A stretch of DNA of 64,000 nt. Source: Mesotaenium endlicherianum (taxonomy: Eukaryota > Streptophyta > Zygnematophyceae > Zygnematales > Mesotaeniaceae). The position numbers and the translations under genes are program-made. Location: assembly GCA_009602735.1 (NCBI GenBank), contig WELA01005894.1, positions 62,001 through 126,000 of the forward strand. Reading direction: 5' to 3'. Position 1 is the stretch's first letter, and every line of letters begins with the position of its first letter. Shown here piece by piece: positions 27,223 to 36,710 of the stretch. The notes under the pieces are model-generated. The model was given only the letters and a program-made list of their open reading frames with translations, did no database searches and was not told where the DNA came from.

Positions 27223-28092
27223 TTACAATTTACTGTTGTACAAAGCCTGCACTTCCGATGCACTGAGGGCTTTGCCATATAGCCTGAACTGGTCAAGACC
27301 ACCCTGCCAGGATTGTATCCAGTCGTCTGTAGGAGCGCCATTACCTAAGTTAGCATGTTTGTTCCATCCGCCCAGTACAAATCCGTAAATATTAGCAAAG
27401 CTGAGGGCGCCACGGGGAGTGCCATTGTTGGTGACATTGGTTTGCGATGGCTTCAGGTTAGTCAGTGGCTTACCATCTACATAGTAGTTCAACATAGACG
27501 TGCTCTGGTCGTACACAAACACAACATGATGCCAATCGCCATTCAGCAGGTTACCAGGCATCCTTCCGTTGGATGGTGTAAACTCGAACCATTGGTCCTG
27601 TACTGCCAGTTTCACAACGGCATCGGTTGATGTAGAGCCGGCGCCCTGGTGATCAACCAATGCAAACAATGCACTCTGGTGCCAATAATCCTTGGAAGCC
27701 AGGGAAAACAAAAACTGCGGGCTTCCTACCGGCACCGAGTTCTTTTCCCAGAAGGCAATGGTAAAGCTGGTGGCTTTGGAAAAATCATTGGCCGACGCAT
27801 AAGAGATGGCTTTCTGACTTACTCCCTGCACTGCTTTACCGGAAACACCGGGAATGGAAGTAAACGGGTTTACGGAAGGGAAATTGGCCCGGATACTGTC
27901 TACAGCATTCATCAGGGGATCAGGCGTCGTTCCATCGAAAGCCGTATAAAATTTCAACGGCCCTCCCGGAGGATTGGCATCCTTGGGATAATCGCCCAAT
28001 GCAGGCCGATCGAGTTTCTGACAACCTCCGATGGTAATGCCTAATGCGAGTAAGCAAGCAATGCGATTGAATAATTTATATCTGAGATGCAT
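27223..28092 (-). CDS. LamG-domain (concanavalin-like) lipoprotein
   Basis: 289-residue lipoprotein. ATG 28092 gives a signal ending LGITIGGC; the longer frame to 28200 would run into the SusD gene end and adds no signal peptide. The rest is one LamG/laminin-G-like jelly roll with KFYTAFDGTTPDP near the start, SFTIAFWEKN, NGDWHHVVFVYDQSTSMLNYYVDGK and GGLDQFRLYGKALSASEVQALYNSKL at the C-terminus. Placed directly after SusC and SusD, it is likely an outer-surface glycan-binding protein of this locus. No catalytic function is suggested. Confidence 0.85.
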   Translation of the reverse strand: MHLRYKLFNRIACLLALGITIGGCQKLDRPALGDYPKDANPPGGPLKFYTAFDGTTPDPLMNAVDSIRANFPSVNPFTSIPGVSGKAVQGVSQKAISYASANDFSKATSFTIAFWEKNSVPVGSPQFLFSLASKDYWHQSALFALVDHQGAGSTSTDAVVKLAVQDQWFEFTPSNGRMPGNLLNGDWHHVVFVYDQSTSMLNYYVDGKPLTNLKPSQTNVTNNGTPRGALSFANIYGFVLGGWNKHANLGNGAPTDDWIQSWQGGLDQFRLYGKALSASEVQALYNSKL

Positions 28093-28124
28093 AATGATGA
28101 GTTTTATCAATGAACGAAATGGAA

Positions 28125-29705
28125 TTACCATTCGGGGTTTTGTTTTAACACGCCTCCCGACAAATCGATGGCTTTCTGCGGTATGGGATAGAACCGGCAA
28201 CGGTTGGTATAGCCCAATGGACCAAGCGTACTCAATGCATCATTCCAACGCACCAGGTCGTAAAAACGATAGCCTTCCATCGCAAATTCAAACCTTCTTT
28301 CATTCTTGATGGCCGTGCGCATTTGCGCCTGGCTCACAAAAGGTACAACAGGAACAATGGTTCGCGCGGGCCCGAGGTTACCACTCGCCCGGTTCCTGAT
28401 CTTTTCCAGATTCGCCGCAGCAGTGGCACCGTCGCCCGATTCATTGGCTGCTTCAGCCAGCATCAGGACCACATCTGCATACCGCAGTATGCGGTGGTTG
28501 ATCCAGGGAGCTTGCCCATTGTTATTGATGAAACCCGTAAACTGTCGCATGGCAGGATCTGAATACACTTTTTTATTCCAGTATTTCCGTGCAATACCTC
28601 CATTGGCTTCCAGTGCATCATAAGGCGGCAGTGTGGCACCATACCCTCCCTGGTCAGGTCCGCCATCGTATTGTCCGGAATACAGGATGGTAGCAGGTTT
28701 GCGGGGATCTGTGCTGTCCCACGCGTCAATCAGATTCTGTGTAGGTGTGTTCCATCCCCATCCCAGGTTCCATTCGAGTCCGGCTCCACCCTGACGAACA
28801 TTCTGACAAGTACCCCAGAATGTACCGTTGTCTGCCGCGCTATTGCTTTGTGCATTCTGTCCGTCGTTGGCCTGCATTTCCCAGATCGATTCAGGGCCGT
28901 TCTTACCAGCTCCGTTCAATCCATCCTTCCAGATGTCTGTGAACTTGGGGGTCAATGAATATACACCGGAAGAGATCACTTCATTACAAGTGGAGATCAC
29001 TTTGGCCCAGTTCTGCCGGAACAAATAGGTTTGCGCCCATAAAGTATTGGCGGCTCCCCTGGTGAGCCTGCCCGGATAATTTCCGTAAGCGGCACTGGTC
29101 AATGGCAAATACTTAACAGCCACTGTCAGGTTCGAATCAATGAAAGCATAGATGGCCGATGCCGGCGACTTCGGCCTGATGGCATCGGAAGGTTTGCTTA
29201 CCAGGTAATTGATCAATGGCACATCACCATAGGTCTTTACCAGTTCAAAATAAGCGTATGCACGGAAAAAGCAAGCCTCTCCTACGTTACGCAAAGACGC
29301 ATCGTCTGTCACGTTCTGGCTTTGCGCTGTGTACAGGGCTTTATTGGCCTGGTTGATCATAGTATAGTGATCGTTCCAGTAAGTATTGGGAGCCCAGTCG
29401 TCTTTCGAATAGTTGAAATGATCGAATTCTGAAACCACTTCTGCACCATCTGTAAGGCTGCTGCCTTTTTCTGCATCGTCGTCACGGATGCTGTGAAAGT
29501 CGAGCCATGGCAACGTAGAAAAACCTGCGGAAGTGCGTAAAGTAAAATACATGCCATATACCTGGCTTTCCAATGTACCCTGGTGTAAATCATCCAGCGT
29601 AGCTGTGAGTGGTTTTCGGTCGAGAAACTTTGTACATCCTGCCATTATCATCATGATGGGGAGCACCAGCAGAGCGACCCATCCTTTCTTCATATATTTT
29701 TTCAT
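28125..29705 (-). CDS. SusD/RagB-family glycan-binding lipoprotein
   Basis: 526-residue outer-membrane lipoprotein that partners the SusC channel at 29736. The signal ends IMMIMAGC (lipobox MAGC). The SusD-like N-terminal region with TPR-type helices includes RAYAYFELVKTYGDVPLI near 150, and the C-terminal RagB/SusD domain ends with RRFEFAMEGYRFYDLVRWNDA and YPIPQKAIDLSGG, both strong family signatures. It starts 30 bases after SusC. The ligand cannot be read directly; the neighbouring rhamnosidase and fucosidase suggest deoxyhexose-bearing glycans. Confidence 0.95.
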   Translation of the reverse strand: MKKYMKKGWVALLVLPIMMIMAGCTKFLDRKPLTATLDDLHQGTLESQVYGMYFTLRTSAGFSTLPWLDFHSIRDDDAEKGSSLTDGAEVVSEFDHFNYSKDDWAPNTYWNDHYTMINQANKALYTAQSQNVTDDASLRNVGEACFFRAYAYFELVKTYGDVPLINYLVSKPSDAIRPKSPASAIYAFIDSNLTVAVKYLPLTSAAYGNYPGRLTRGAANTLWAQTYLFRQNWAKVISTCNEVISSGVYSLTPKFTDIWKDGLNGAGKNGPESIWEMQANDGQNAQSNSAADNGTFWGTCQNVRQGGAGLEWNLGWGWNTPTQNLIDAWDSTDPRKPATILYSGQYDGGPDQGGYGATLPPYDALEANGGIARKYWNKKVYSDPAMRQFTGFINNNGQAPWINHRILRYADVVLMLAEAANESGDGATAAANLEKIRNRASGNLGPARTIVPVVPFVSQAQMRTAIKNERRFEFAMEGYRFYDLVRWNDALSTLGPLGYTNRCRFYPIPQKAIDLSGGVLKQNPEW

Positions 29706-29735
29706 ACCTAAAGAATTAATGGTTTAATGAGTTGT

Positions 29736-32700
29736 TTAAAAACTAACATTGATACCAAACGTGGTTATCATCGGGATCGCGCCACCGGCATTGTCGTATC
29801 CGAATGCGGTGCCATCTCCACCAAATTCTGGTGTATAACCGGAGTTGTTTTTCCAAGTCTTCAGATTCTGCACGTTCACGAATGCACGCAAATTCCTGGC
29901 GTGTATTTTTGAAATCACAGCCTGACCGAAGTTATACGCCAATTGGAGGTTCCTGATCCTGACATAACTTCCATCTTCAATACTATAGGTAGAACCCAGG
30001 TAATTGATACGGTTGGCCTGGCTTACGATGGGCACCCAGTTGGAAGTACCCGCTCCATGCCAGCGGTTGATCTTGTCGGCAGCGTAATTCACGCGCTGGA
30101 ACGGCGATTCAAGCGCACCCCAGCCTCTCCATACCTGGTTACCATATACACCATTCACATCTACACTTAAGCTCAGTCCCTTGTAATTCAGTGTTACAGA
30201 GCCTCCATAAGTAAACTTGGGCGTAGGGTTACCGATCATGGTACGGTCATCAGTCGTTATCACTTTATCGCCATTCACATCCTGGTATTTGAAATCGCCG
30301 GGTCCGTAAGCTCCCAAAGCTGCTTGTACAGGCGATTTCAGCACATCTGCATAGCTCTGGAAAATGCCCGCTACACGGTAACCATAGAAATAAGCGATGG
30401 GTTTACCAGGTTCGGTCCTGCTCTCTGCAGCACCATTGTTATAAAAATTCCTGGAGAGTACGCCGGTAGGCAGATCAGGACTCAGGCTCAACACTTTGTT
30501 TTTCAGGAATGTGATGTTTCCACCCACATTCAATGAAAAATCACGGGAAAGATTTTGACTCCACATGGCCGAGAATTCTTCACCCCAGTTGCGCAAACTT
30601 CCTCCGTTCACCAGTTCGTTTTTCAAACCCAGTGCAGACCTGTCCACATAAGTCATCAGGTCGTTGGTGGTTTTGTTGAAATAATTGAATTCAAAGTGTA
30701 AGCGGTTCTGAAAAGCGCTCAATTCCACGCCGATCTCCTGTGCAGATACGGTTTCCCATTTCAGGTTTGGATTGGGAATATATTCCGGATCAGCTGCTGT
30801 GTACACATTGGTGCCGAACACTGCATTGGCGCCACTGTTCAGGTTGGGATAGAAAGGATAGTTGAGCGGCGTACCATCCAGGCGTGATGCCGTCTGGTTG
30901 CCCAATACACCTACTGATCCCTTGAGCTTTACGAAATCGAAAATATGCTGGTTACGCATGAAGTCTTCCTTGGTCATTTCCCATCCGGCACCAACTGCCC
31001 AGAAATTCTGGTGACGATTAGCAGCCGGAAGCCTGGAAGAAGCATCATCCCTGAAAGAAGCGTTCAGGAAATATTTACCATTGTAATTGTACAAGGCCCT
31101 TGCCAGTAAAGAAACAGTACTGTATTCACTCTGGCTTGAAGTAGCCTGTGTAGTAGTAGGATCCTGGAAGCCGTTGGAAACATACCAGAAACGGGGATCA
31201 TTGGGGATAGGCAGCGCAGTGGCAGCGGTACTTTGACTAACCTTACCAGTACGGTTGAAATTACCGAAGTAATAGGTAGTGAAACCACCGATGGCTGTTA
31301 TATTATGCGCACCATAGTTCTTCTTGAAAGTAAGGATATGATCTTGTTGAAATTTGCGCCAGGTATTATCATCTTCCCGCACCTGTGTAACCTGGCTGTA
31401 GAGATAAGGCTGGTTGTTCACAGGATTGTAAGCCATGTACAGCGGTGTGTATTGCCTGCGGTTCACCGTGCTCACATCTGCATAGAAAGTAGAACGCAGT
31501 GTAAAGTATTTGAGAAAATTAATCTCACCATACATACTTCCCACATACCTGTATTCAATATTCTTTGTTTTATCCCATTCATTTTCCAGTTGTACCAACG
31601 GGTTTACCACGCCTGCCGATTGCAAAGCAGTATTCAGACCTGAATAAAGTGCAGTGTTAATTGTATCCGTACCATACGGGTTCTTGATACGGAACTGTTT
31701 GGTATCAGCAGAAACCATCGGTACTACTTTGCGGGCTGCGTCAAGCACCCAGCCAGCATCGTATGGATTGTCCTGTCGTGTGGTATTCAGGTTCACTCCA
31801 ACCTTGATGCCTTTGGTAACCTTGTATTCATCGCTGAAAGAAAGCAACATTTTCTCCAGCTTCTCATGTTTGATGATACCTTCATCACTCACATAACCCA
31901 GCCCCAGGTTGAACTTGTTCTTCTCTGTGCTTCCGGAGATACTTAGGTTATTGGTATTGAACTGGCCTACACGTGTAACCGCATCGATCCAGTCGGTATT
32001 GGCATTGAGCCCTGTATAATCGAATGGCGTAGTAATACCGTTGTTGGCGTTTTCTTCAGCAAACAATGTTTTGAAAGTAGCGGCATCGGCCATTTTGATC
32101 TTATCAACCAGTTTTTTGAAGCCATAGCTGGTATTGAAACTCACTACAGTCTGTCCAACCTTGGCTTTCTTGGTAGTGATAGCGATCACACCGGTAGCAC
32201 CTTTCACACCGAAGATGGCCAGTGAAGAGGGGTCTTTCAGTATCTCGATGGATTCTATGTCATTGGGGTTGATATAATCGATGTTGTCGTTAAAAATGCC
32301 ATCTACAACATAAAGCGGGTGTACCTGGCCAATACTCACAGTACCGCGAATACGGATATCGGGTTGTCCACCTGGCGTACCATTGTTCACCACGGAAAGA
32401 CCAGCTACCTTACCTTGCAAAGAAGCCACCGGGTTGGTATTGGGACGATCCGCCACCTCTTTGCCTTCTACTTTAACGATACTTCCTGTCAGGTCTCTTT
32501 TATTGGCAGTACCATAACCGATCACCACTACCTGATCCATAATCTTCTCGCTTTGTTTCAAACTCACATTGATCTTTGACCGGCCATTCAATGGCATCTC
32601 TACTGTTTCATAACCTACATAGGAAATGATCAGTGTGGCATTGTCTGGCACGGTGAGAGAAAAACTACCCGATTCATCGGATTGTGTGCCCATGGAACTG

Positions 32701-33152
32701 CCCTTGATCTTGATGGAAGCGCCTGCCAAGGGTTCTCCTGTGGTAGTAGTGACTTTACCAGTTACTCTGGCTTGTATCACTTCTACATTGCGGTTAGTGA
32801 TCACCACCAGGTTGTTTTCAAGAATCTTGTATGCCAATGGTTTGTCAGAAAAAAGTGCGTCCAGTATTTCGGTTACCGGCGCATTGACTGCATTAACGTC
32901 TACTTTGGCGCCAGCAGGAATAATTTCATCATTGTAAAGGAAACGGCATCCACTTTTCTTTTCAATCGCAGAAAGTGCTTTTCTAAACTCGACCGACTGC
33001 AATTGCAGCTTGATCCTTGTTTGAGAGAATACTTTAGCTGACACCTGCAGACAGCTAAAAAGCATCAGTGCAATCGTTAGTTTCATAAGCAAAAGCATCT
33101 TTAAAAAATCCTGCCTTCGGATGAAAAAAGGCAACAGATCGTTTTTTTTCAT
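29736..33152 (-). CDS. SusC/RagA TonB-dependent receptor with STN signalling domain
   Basis: 1138-residue outer-membrane transporter. After a signal peptide (about 1-42, ending KVFSQ) comes a secretin/TonB STN domain (RIKLQLQSVEFRKALSAIEKKSGCRFLYND), then a carboxypeptidase-regulatory-like domain (GKVTTTTGEPLAGASIKIKG, IISYVGYETVEM), the plug (VVVIGYGTANKRDLTGS, IRGTVSIGQVHPLYVVDG) and a 22-strand barrel ending MITTFGINVSF. The STN domain fits signalling to the FecR anti-sigma factor encoded just upstream, as in FecARI-type transducers. The 169-base leader between FecR and this gene holds two hairpins. Confidence 0.95.
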   Translation of the reverse strand: MKKNDLLPFFIRRQDFLKMLLLMKLTIALMLFSCLQVSAKVFSQTRIKLQLQSVEFRKALSAIEKKSGCRFLYNDEIIPAGAKVDVNAVNAPVTEILDALFSDKPLAYKILENNLVVITNRNVEVIQARVTGKVTTTTGEPLAGASIKIKGSSMGTQSDESGSFSLTVPDNATLIISYVGYETVEMPLNGRSKINVSLKQSEKIMDQVVVIGYGTANKRDLTGSIVKVEGKEVADRPNTNPVASLQGKVAGLSVVNNGTPGGQPDIRIRGTVSIGQVHPLYVVDGIFNDNIDYINPNDIESIEILKDPSSLAIFGVKGATGVIAITTKKAKVGQTVVSFNTSYGFKKLVDKIKMADAATFKTLFAEENANNGITTPFDYTGLNANTDWIDAVTRVGQFNTNNLSISGSTEKNKFNLGLGYVSDEGIIKHEKLEKMLLSFSDEYKVTKGIKVGVNLNTTRQDNPYDAGWVLDAARKVVPMVSADTKQFRIKNPYGTDTINTALYSGLNTALQSAGVVNPLVQLENEWDKTKNIEYRYVGSMYGEINFLKYFTLRSTFYADVSTVNRRQYTPLYMAYNPVNNQPYLYSQVTQVREDDNTWRKFQQDHILTFKKNYGAHNITAIGGFTTYYFGNFNRTGKVSQSTAATALPIPNDPRFWYVSNGFQDPTTTQATSSQSEYSTVSLLARALYNYNGKYFLNASFRDDASSRLPAANRHQNFWAVGAGWEMTKEDFMRNQHIFDFVKLKGSVGVLGNQTASRLDGTPLNYPFYPNLNSGANAVFGTNVYTAADPEYIPNPNLKWETVSAQEIGVELSAFQNRLHFEFNYFNKTTNDLMTYVDRSALGLKNELVNGGSLRNWGEEFSAMWSQNLSRDFSLNVGGNITFLKNKVLSLSPDLPTGVLSRNFYNNGAAESRTEPGKPIAYFYGYRVAGIFQSYADVLKSPVQAALGAYGPGDFKYQDVNGDKVITTDDRTMIGNPTPKFTYGGSVTLNYKGLSLSVDVNGVYGNQVWRGWGALESPFQRVNYAADKINRWHGAGTSNWVPIVSQANRINYLGSTYSIEDGSYVRIRNLQLAYNFGQAVISKIHARNLRAFVNVQNLKTWKNNSGYTPEFGGDGTAFGYDNAGGAIPMITTFGINVSF

Positions 33153-33191
33153 ACTTTGGGAATTGTAAGGGTGTAAGAAAATGATAAATGA

Positions 33192-33203
33192 CCCCGATAG
33201 GGG
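33192..33203 (-). repeat. Small hairpin CCCC-GATA-GGGG in the susC leader
   Basis: CCCCGATAGGGG is a perfect 4-bp stem with a 4-base loop, 40 bases upstream of the SusC start. It could affect ribosome access or transcript folding. It is the smaller of two structures in this leader. Confidence 0.3.
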
Positions 33204-33232
33204 CAGCCAAGCATTTGTCTGTCTTCGCCTGC

Positions 33233-33265
33233 CGGGAAATGTTGCCGCATTTCCCGTTTTATTTT
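33233..33265 (+). terminator. Terminator-like hairpin reading on the + strand, opposite the susC leader
   Basis: CGGGAAATG (33233-33241) and CATTTCCCG (33248-33256) form a perfect 9-bp stem with loop TTGCCG, followed on the plus strand by TTTTATTTT (33257-33265). No plus-strand protein gene precedes it. On the minus strand there is no T-tract. It could end a short antisense RNA starting near the SusC start codon (see findings), or act as a leader hairpin in the susC message. Confidence 0.5.
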
Positions 33266-33321
33266 AAGTATTGTTATTCATGTTCATAGGCAGCGTTTTA
33301 GATGGTCAATAGTTGTTTCTG

Positions 33322-34449
33322 TTATTTTGAATAGATATTAATCTGTTTTTTATTGATCGTGTACCGGAAAGGTGTCGTCAACTGTAATGCTTTCAGTACC
33401 TGCTCAACGGTTTCGCTTTCAAAAGCGCCCGTAAATCTTTTCTTTTTGATGACTTCATCGTTAATGATGATAGACACATCGAACCATCGTTCGCATCGCA
33501 ACGCCAGGTCTTCAAAGGGCAGGCTGTTGAAAATGAATTTATTCTCCATCCAGGAAGTTTCCACCACACTGTTGTCTTTGGGTTCATAAGTAAGGTGGCT
33601 GATGGCTACAAAAGGCTCCTGCCTGTTATCTTTGGCATGTAGCGGAATAGAGGCTTTGTTCTCCTGCTGCTCGTCGTCATTGGCAATGACCAGCTTTTCG
33701 TTAGGTTTCAGGATGATTTTACGCGCCGATTTGTTGCGGATGGTTACTTCAATGCTCCCGCGGATCAGGCTGGTTTCCGTATGTTTTTCTCCTGGATAAG
33801 ACTTTACATTGAAAGCAGTACCAAGTACTTTGATGTCTATTTTCTCGGTATGGATCACAAAGGGATGAGCTGGGTTTTTCACCACGTCAAAAAAGGCTTC
33901 CCCGCTGAGCGACACTTCACGGAGGCCCGCGCCGTAGTTCTTGTCGTATTTCAATTTACTGCCGGCATTGAGCCATACCTGACTACCATCGGGTAAAGTT
34001 AGCTGGGTCTTGGACCCGTATTTGGTGGATACCTCACTGGCAGCAACTGCCAGTGTTTTGGCAGGAGTAGCAGGCTTGGGTATAAACAGGAACCGGTAAC
34101 CCAACACACCTGCTATCAGCATGGCTGCCACAGAAAGGCTGAACCATACTTGTTTTCTGTTCCGGTGAGGAGTGTTTTCTATAAAAGAGATCGGGAGTTC
34201 TTCTTCAAAGGGATAATCGATTCCCATCCTCTTCATGCGTTCCAGGTGCATTTCCCCGAAAGCGGTATGGGCATCTTCCTGTTGTGGCGGGGTATGGTGC
34301 CATAAATCGGCAACTGTTTGCATGGGATAATGCAAATCAGGGTGCAATCGCATCGTTTCTTCCAGCTCTTTCAGTTCGGTTTCGCTGGCTTCTCCCGATA
34401 GCTTTTTAGCAATCAACTCCCACAGGCGGTATTGTATTATAGACGACAT
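33322..34449 (-). CDS. FecR-family anti-sigma factor
   Basis: 375-residue single-pass membrane protein. A cytoplasmic N-terminal region (1-105) binds the sigma factor, one membrane helix follows at about 106-125 (VWFSLSVAAMLIAGVLGYRFLF), then a periplasmic FecR domain (STKYGSKTQLTLPDGSQVWLNAGSKLKYD, SGEAFFDVVKNPAHPFVIHT, LGTAFNVKSY) and a C-terminal DUF4974-like domain (NKFIFNSLPFEDLALRCERWFDV) that contacts the STN domain of a SusC. It lies between the ECF sigma gene (64 bases upstream) and the STN-bearing SusC, so the three form a surface-signalling cascade. Confidence 0.94.
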   Translation of the reverse strand: MSSIIQYRLWELIAKKLSGEASETELKELEETMRLHPDLHYPMQTVADLWHHTPPQQEDAHTAFGEMHLERMKRMGIDYPFEEELPISFIENTPHRNRKQVWFSLSVAAMLIAGVLGYRFLFIPKPATPAKTLAVAASEVSTKYGSKTQLTLPDGSQVWLNAGSKLKYDKNYGAGLREVSLSGEAFFDVVKNPAHPFVIHTEKIDIKVLGTAFNVKSYPGEKHTETSLIRGSIEVTIRNKSARKIILKPNEKLVIANDDEQQENKASIPLHAKDNRQEPFVAISHLTYEPKDNSVVETSWMENKFIFNSLPFEDLALRCERWFDVSIIINDEVIKKKRFTGAFESETVEQVLKALQLTTPFRYTINKKQINIYSK

Positions 34450-34513
34450 AGCAATGGCTCCTTATTAAGGACACCAATAATGAGCCGTTACCCTTAAAAG
34501 AAAGTTATTTTTT

Positions 34514-35104
34514 TTATTGTGAGGAGCAGGGTCTGGTAGAAACTGTCTTCTGGATGTCAAAATTGACCACCGTACCAATCTTACGTAGGGCAATGGTCAT
34601 TTGAGCTTCTACCGTTTTCACGGAAAGTTGCAGGATTTCGGCTACTTCCCGGTATTTGAGTTCATCTTCCTTGACCAGTTTGAAGATCAGGCGGCATCGG
34701 GTGGGCAACTGGTTGATGGCCTGCCTGATGCGCTGGATCATTTCAGCGGTGATCAGCAGTTGTTCCGGGTTAAAATAAATGCTTTTGAGCTCGGTAGCCA
34801 TTTCGCCCAAGTCTTCGGTACGGTGCTTGTTTTGACGGGAACGGTAATTGAGCGCCGTATTCTTGGTAGCTATATAAAGGTACACCTTGAGGTTGGATAC
34901 GGTTTCGAGCCGCCTGCGTTTCTCCCATATATGGATGAATACATCCGAAACCGCCTCTTCGGCCTGTTCTTTGGAAGAAAGGAAGGAGCGTGCAAAATGC
35001 AACAAAGGATTATAGAAGATCACAAACAATTCCCGGTAGGCTTGTTGGTCATCGTTACGGGCAATTCTCCCCTGCAGGTAATTGATTTTTGCAGCAGCAA
35101 TCAT
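34514..35104 (-). CDS. ECF sigma-70 factor controlling the SusCD locus
   Basis: 196-residue extracytoplasmic-function sigma factor. Region 2 spans about 20-90 (YRELFVIFYNPLLHFARSFL, AEEAVSDVFIHIWEKR, KVYLYIATKNTALNYRS) and region 4 about 125-180 (INQLPTRCRLIFKLVKEDEL, YREVAEILQLSVKTVEAQM with the helix-turn-helix). It precedes fecR and the STN-type susC and starts 53 bases after the GH29 gene ends. A possible housekeeping promoter with TTTTG and TAAATTGC lies within 50 bases upstream but is weak. It presumably activates the operon beginning at susC. Confidence 0.94.
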   Translation of the reverse strand: MIAAAKINYLQGRIARNDDQQAYRELFVIFYNPLLHFARSFLSSKEQAEEAVSDVFIHIWEKRRRLETVSNLKVYLYIATKNTALNYRSRQNKHRTEDLGEMATELKSIYFNPEQLLITAEMIQRIRQAINQLPTRCRLIFKLVKEDELKYREVAEILQLSVKTVEAQMTIALRKIGTVVNFDIQKTVSTRPCSSQ

Positions 35105-35157
35105 TACTGCAATTTATCGATTATTGATTTTACCGGCAAAATTGAGTTTTGCTGCTG

Positions 35158-36618
35158 TTATTCATGCGCAGGCGTAAAAGCGAATACCAACGCCGGCAAT
35201 TGTTCTCCTGTCTTTTTTACCGAAGCAGATATTTTTACGGTCGTCTGATCTCCTTCCTGTGTCCACGCCATCTTCTCTCCTGTTTGCAAGAGCCTGATCG
35301 AAGTCCCTTTTGCAGGTGCATTGCCATGCCATGTAACAGCAGATGGGAATGATTCATTTTCTTTCAGGCAAACCAGTGCATACCTGGTGTTGGTGGTATT
35401 GTTTTGGGTAAAATAAACAGCGCCATCATTGTAGTTGGGTGTGATCCGCGTATTGTAAATAGCATCTCCATTCACGCGCATCCATTGACCAATTTCAGCC
35501 AAACGTTCTACGGCCATTGCCGGCAATGTGCCGTCGGGTTTGGGACCGATGCCCAGCAACAGGTTGCCTCCTTTCGCCACTACTTCAATGAGTGAATGGA
35601 TCACCTGTGCAGCAGATTTGAAACGATCATTGGGAACATACCCCCAGTTATTGGCCAGCGTCATGCAACTTTCCCAGGGATGATCGAGTTGTTTTGCGGG
35701 GATGCGTTGCTCGGGAGTTTGGTAATTCTCATAAGGACCGTGTACGGTACGATCCACCACCAGCAATCCTGGCTGCGCTTGCCTTGCCATGGCTGCAATG
35801 CGTGATATATCGATATCCTGGCTCCAGTCCGGTATGGGAGCCCCCCAGGAAAGTACTTCTTCATTTACTGTTTCCCGTGGTCTAACCCAGCCGCCATCCA
35901 GCCAGAGTATGTCGATACTTCCATAATGGTGCATCAACTCTCCGATCTGGTTATAAGTGTATTGTTTGAATTGATCCCAGCGCCAGGGGTTCTTTTTGAT
36001 ATCGTAGTTATTGTTGCGGTTGGGCGTAGCATATTTAGGCCACCAATAGTATTCCGAGTGCCAGTCGGGCTTGGAAAAATAAGCGCCGATCATGAACCCC
36101 TGTTTACGGAATGCATCAAATACATATTTCGCTACATCGGCTTTCGGGTTGCCGGCAAACGGACCTTTCGCAATACTGAAATCAGATTGTTTGGTATCGA
36201 ACATGGCAAAGCCGTCGTGGTGTTTGGTGGTAAATACCAGGTAACGCATGCCTGCTTCTTTTCCTGCACGGGCCCATGCATCCGGATCGAAATGCACCGG
36301 GTTGAAATCTTTTTGCAATCCCCAATACCATTTTTTAAAATCATCATAACTCTTGGTGCTATCACGGTTGATCCAGTCTTCCGAGCACAAAGCCCAGGAT
36401 TCAATGATACCGGGCACAGCGTACAATCCCCAGTGGATGATCATACCAAATTTTTGATCTTGCCACTTCTCCAGTTTTTCCTGCACCTGTTTATCTGTGG
36501 GCCATTCGTAGCGGGTCGATTGCGGATGTATGTTGCCTTGCGCATGTGCCGTAACCATCGTTGCATGAACGACAAAAAGGCTGGCAATTGCTGGCAATAA
36601 GGATCGTAATGAATGCAT
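35158..36618 (-). CDS. Alpha-L-fucosidase, GH29 (first copy)
   Basis: 486-residue retaining fucosidase (EC 3.2.1.51) with a Sec signal ending VTAHAQ. ATG 36618 places the signal peptide at the start; the longer frame to 36675 adds 19 unneeded residues. Catalytic-domain signatures: KFGMIIHWGLYAVPG near 60, YLVFTTKHHDGFAMFDTKQSD near 130, and the nucleophile Asp in IDILWLDGGWV near 240. AKGGNLLLGIGPKPDG is also typical, and a C-terminal beta domain follows. It comes after the second SusCD pair on the same strand (92 bases after SusD), so it is probably that system's glycosidase. Confidence 0.93.
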   Translation of the reverse strand: MHSLRSLLPAIASLFVVHATMVTAHAQGNIHPQSTRYEWPTDKQVQEKLEKWQDQKFGMIIHWGLYAVPGIIESWALCSEDWINRDSTKSYDDFKKWYWGLQKDFNPVHFDPDAWARAGKEAGMRYLVFTTKHHDGFAMFDTKQSDFSIAKGPFAGNPKADVAKYVFDAFRKQGFMIGAYFSKPDWHSEYYWWPKYATPNRNNNYDIKKNPWRWDQFKQYTYNQIGELMHHYGSIDILWLDGGWVRPRETVNEEVLSWGAPIPDWSQDIDISRIAAMARQAQPGLLVVDRTVHGPYENYQTPEQRIPAKQLDHPWESCMTLANNWGYVPNDRFKSAAQVIHSLIEVVAKGGNLLLGIGPKPDGTLPAMAVERLAEIGQWMRVNGDAIYNTRITPNYNDGAVYFTQNNTTNTRYALVCLKENESFPSAVTWHGNAPAKGTSIRLLQTGEKMAWTQEGDQTTVKISASVKKTGEQLPALVFAFTPAHE

Positions 36619-36710
36619 AACAAGTGTTTTAAAAAAAGCTGTAGCAGCTATTGCCCTGGGGGTAAGGGCATGCACTGCTACAGCATGAAAGGAAATATAT
36701 TGTACGACGA

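Noticed and set aside
35926-36600. A 224-residue open frame on the plus strand opposite the first GH29 gene
   Set aside because: Shadow of a strongly supported GH29 frame, with no domain or start signal.
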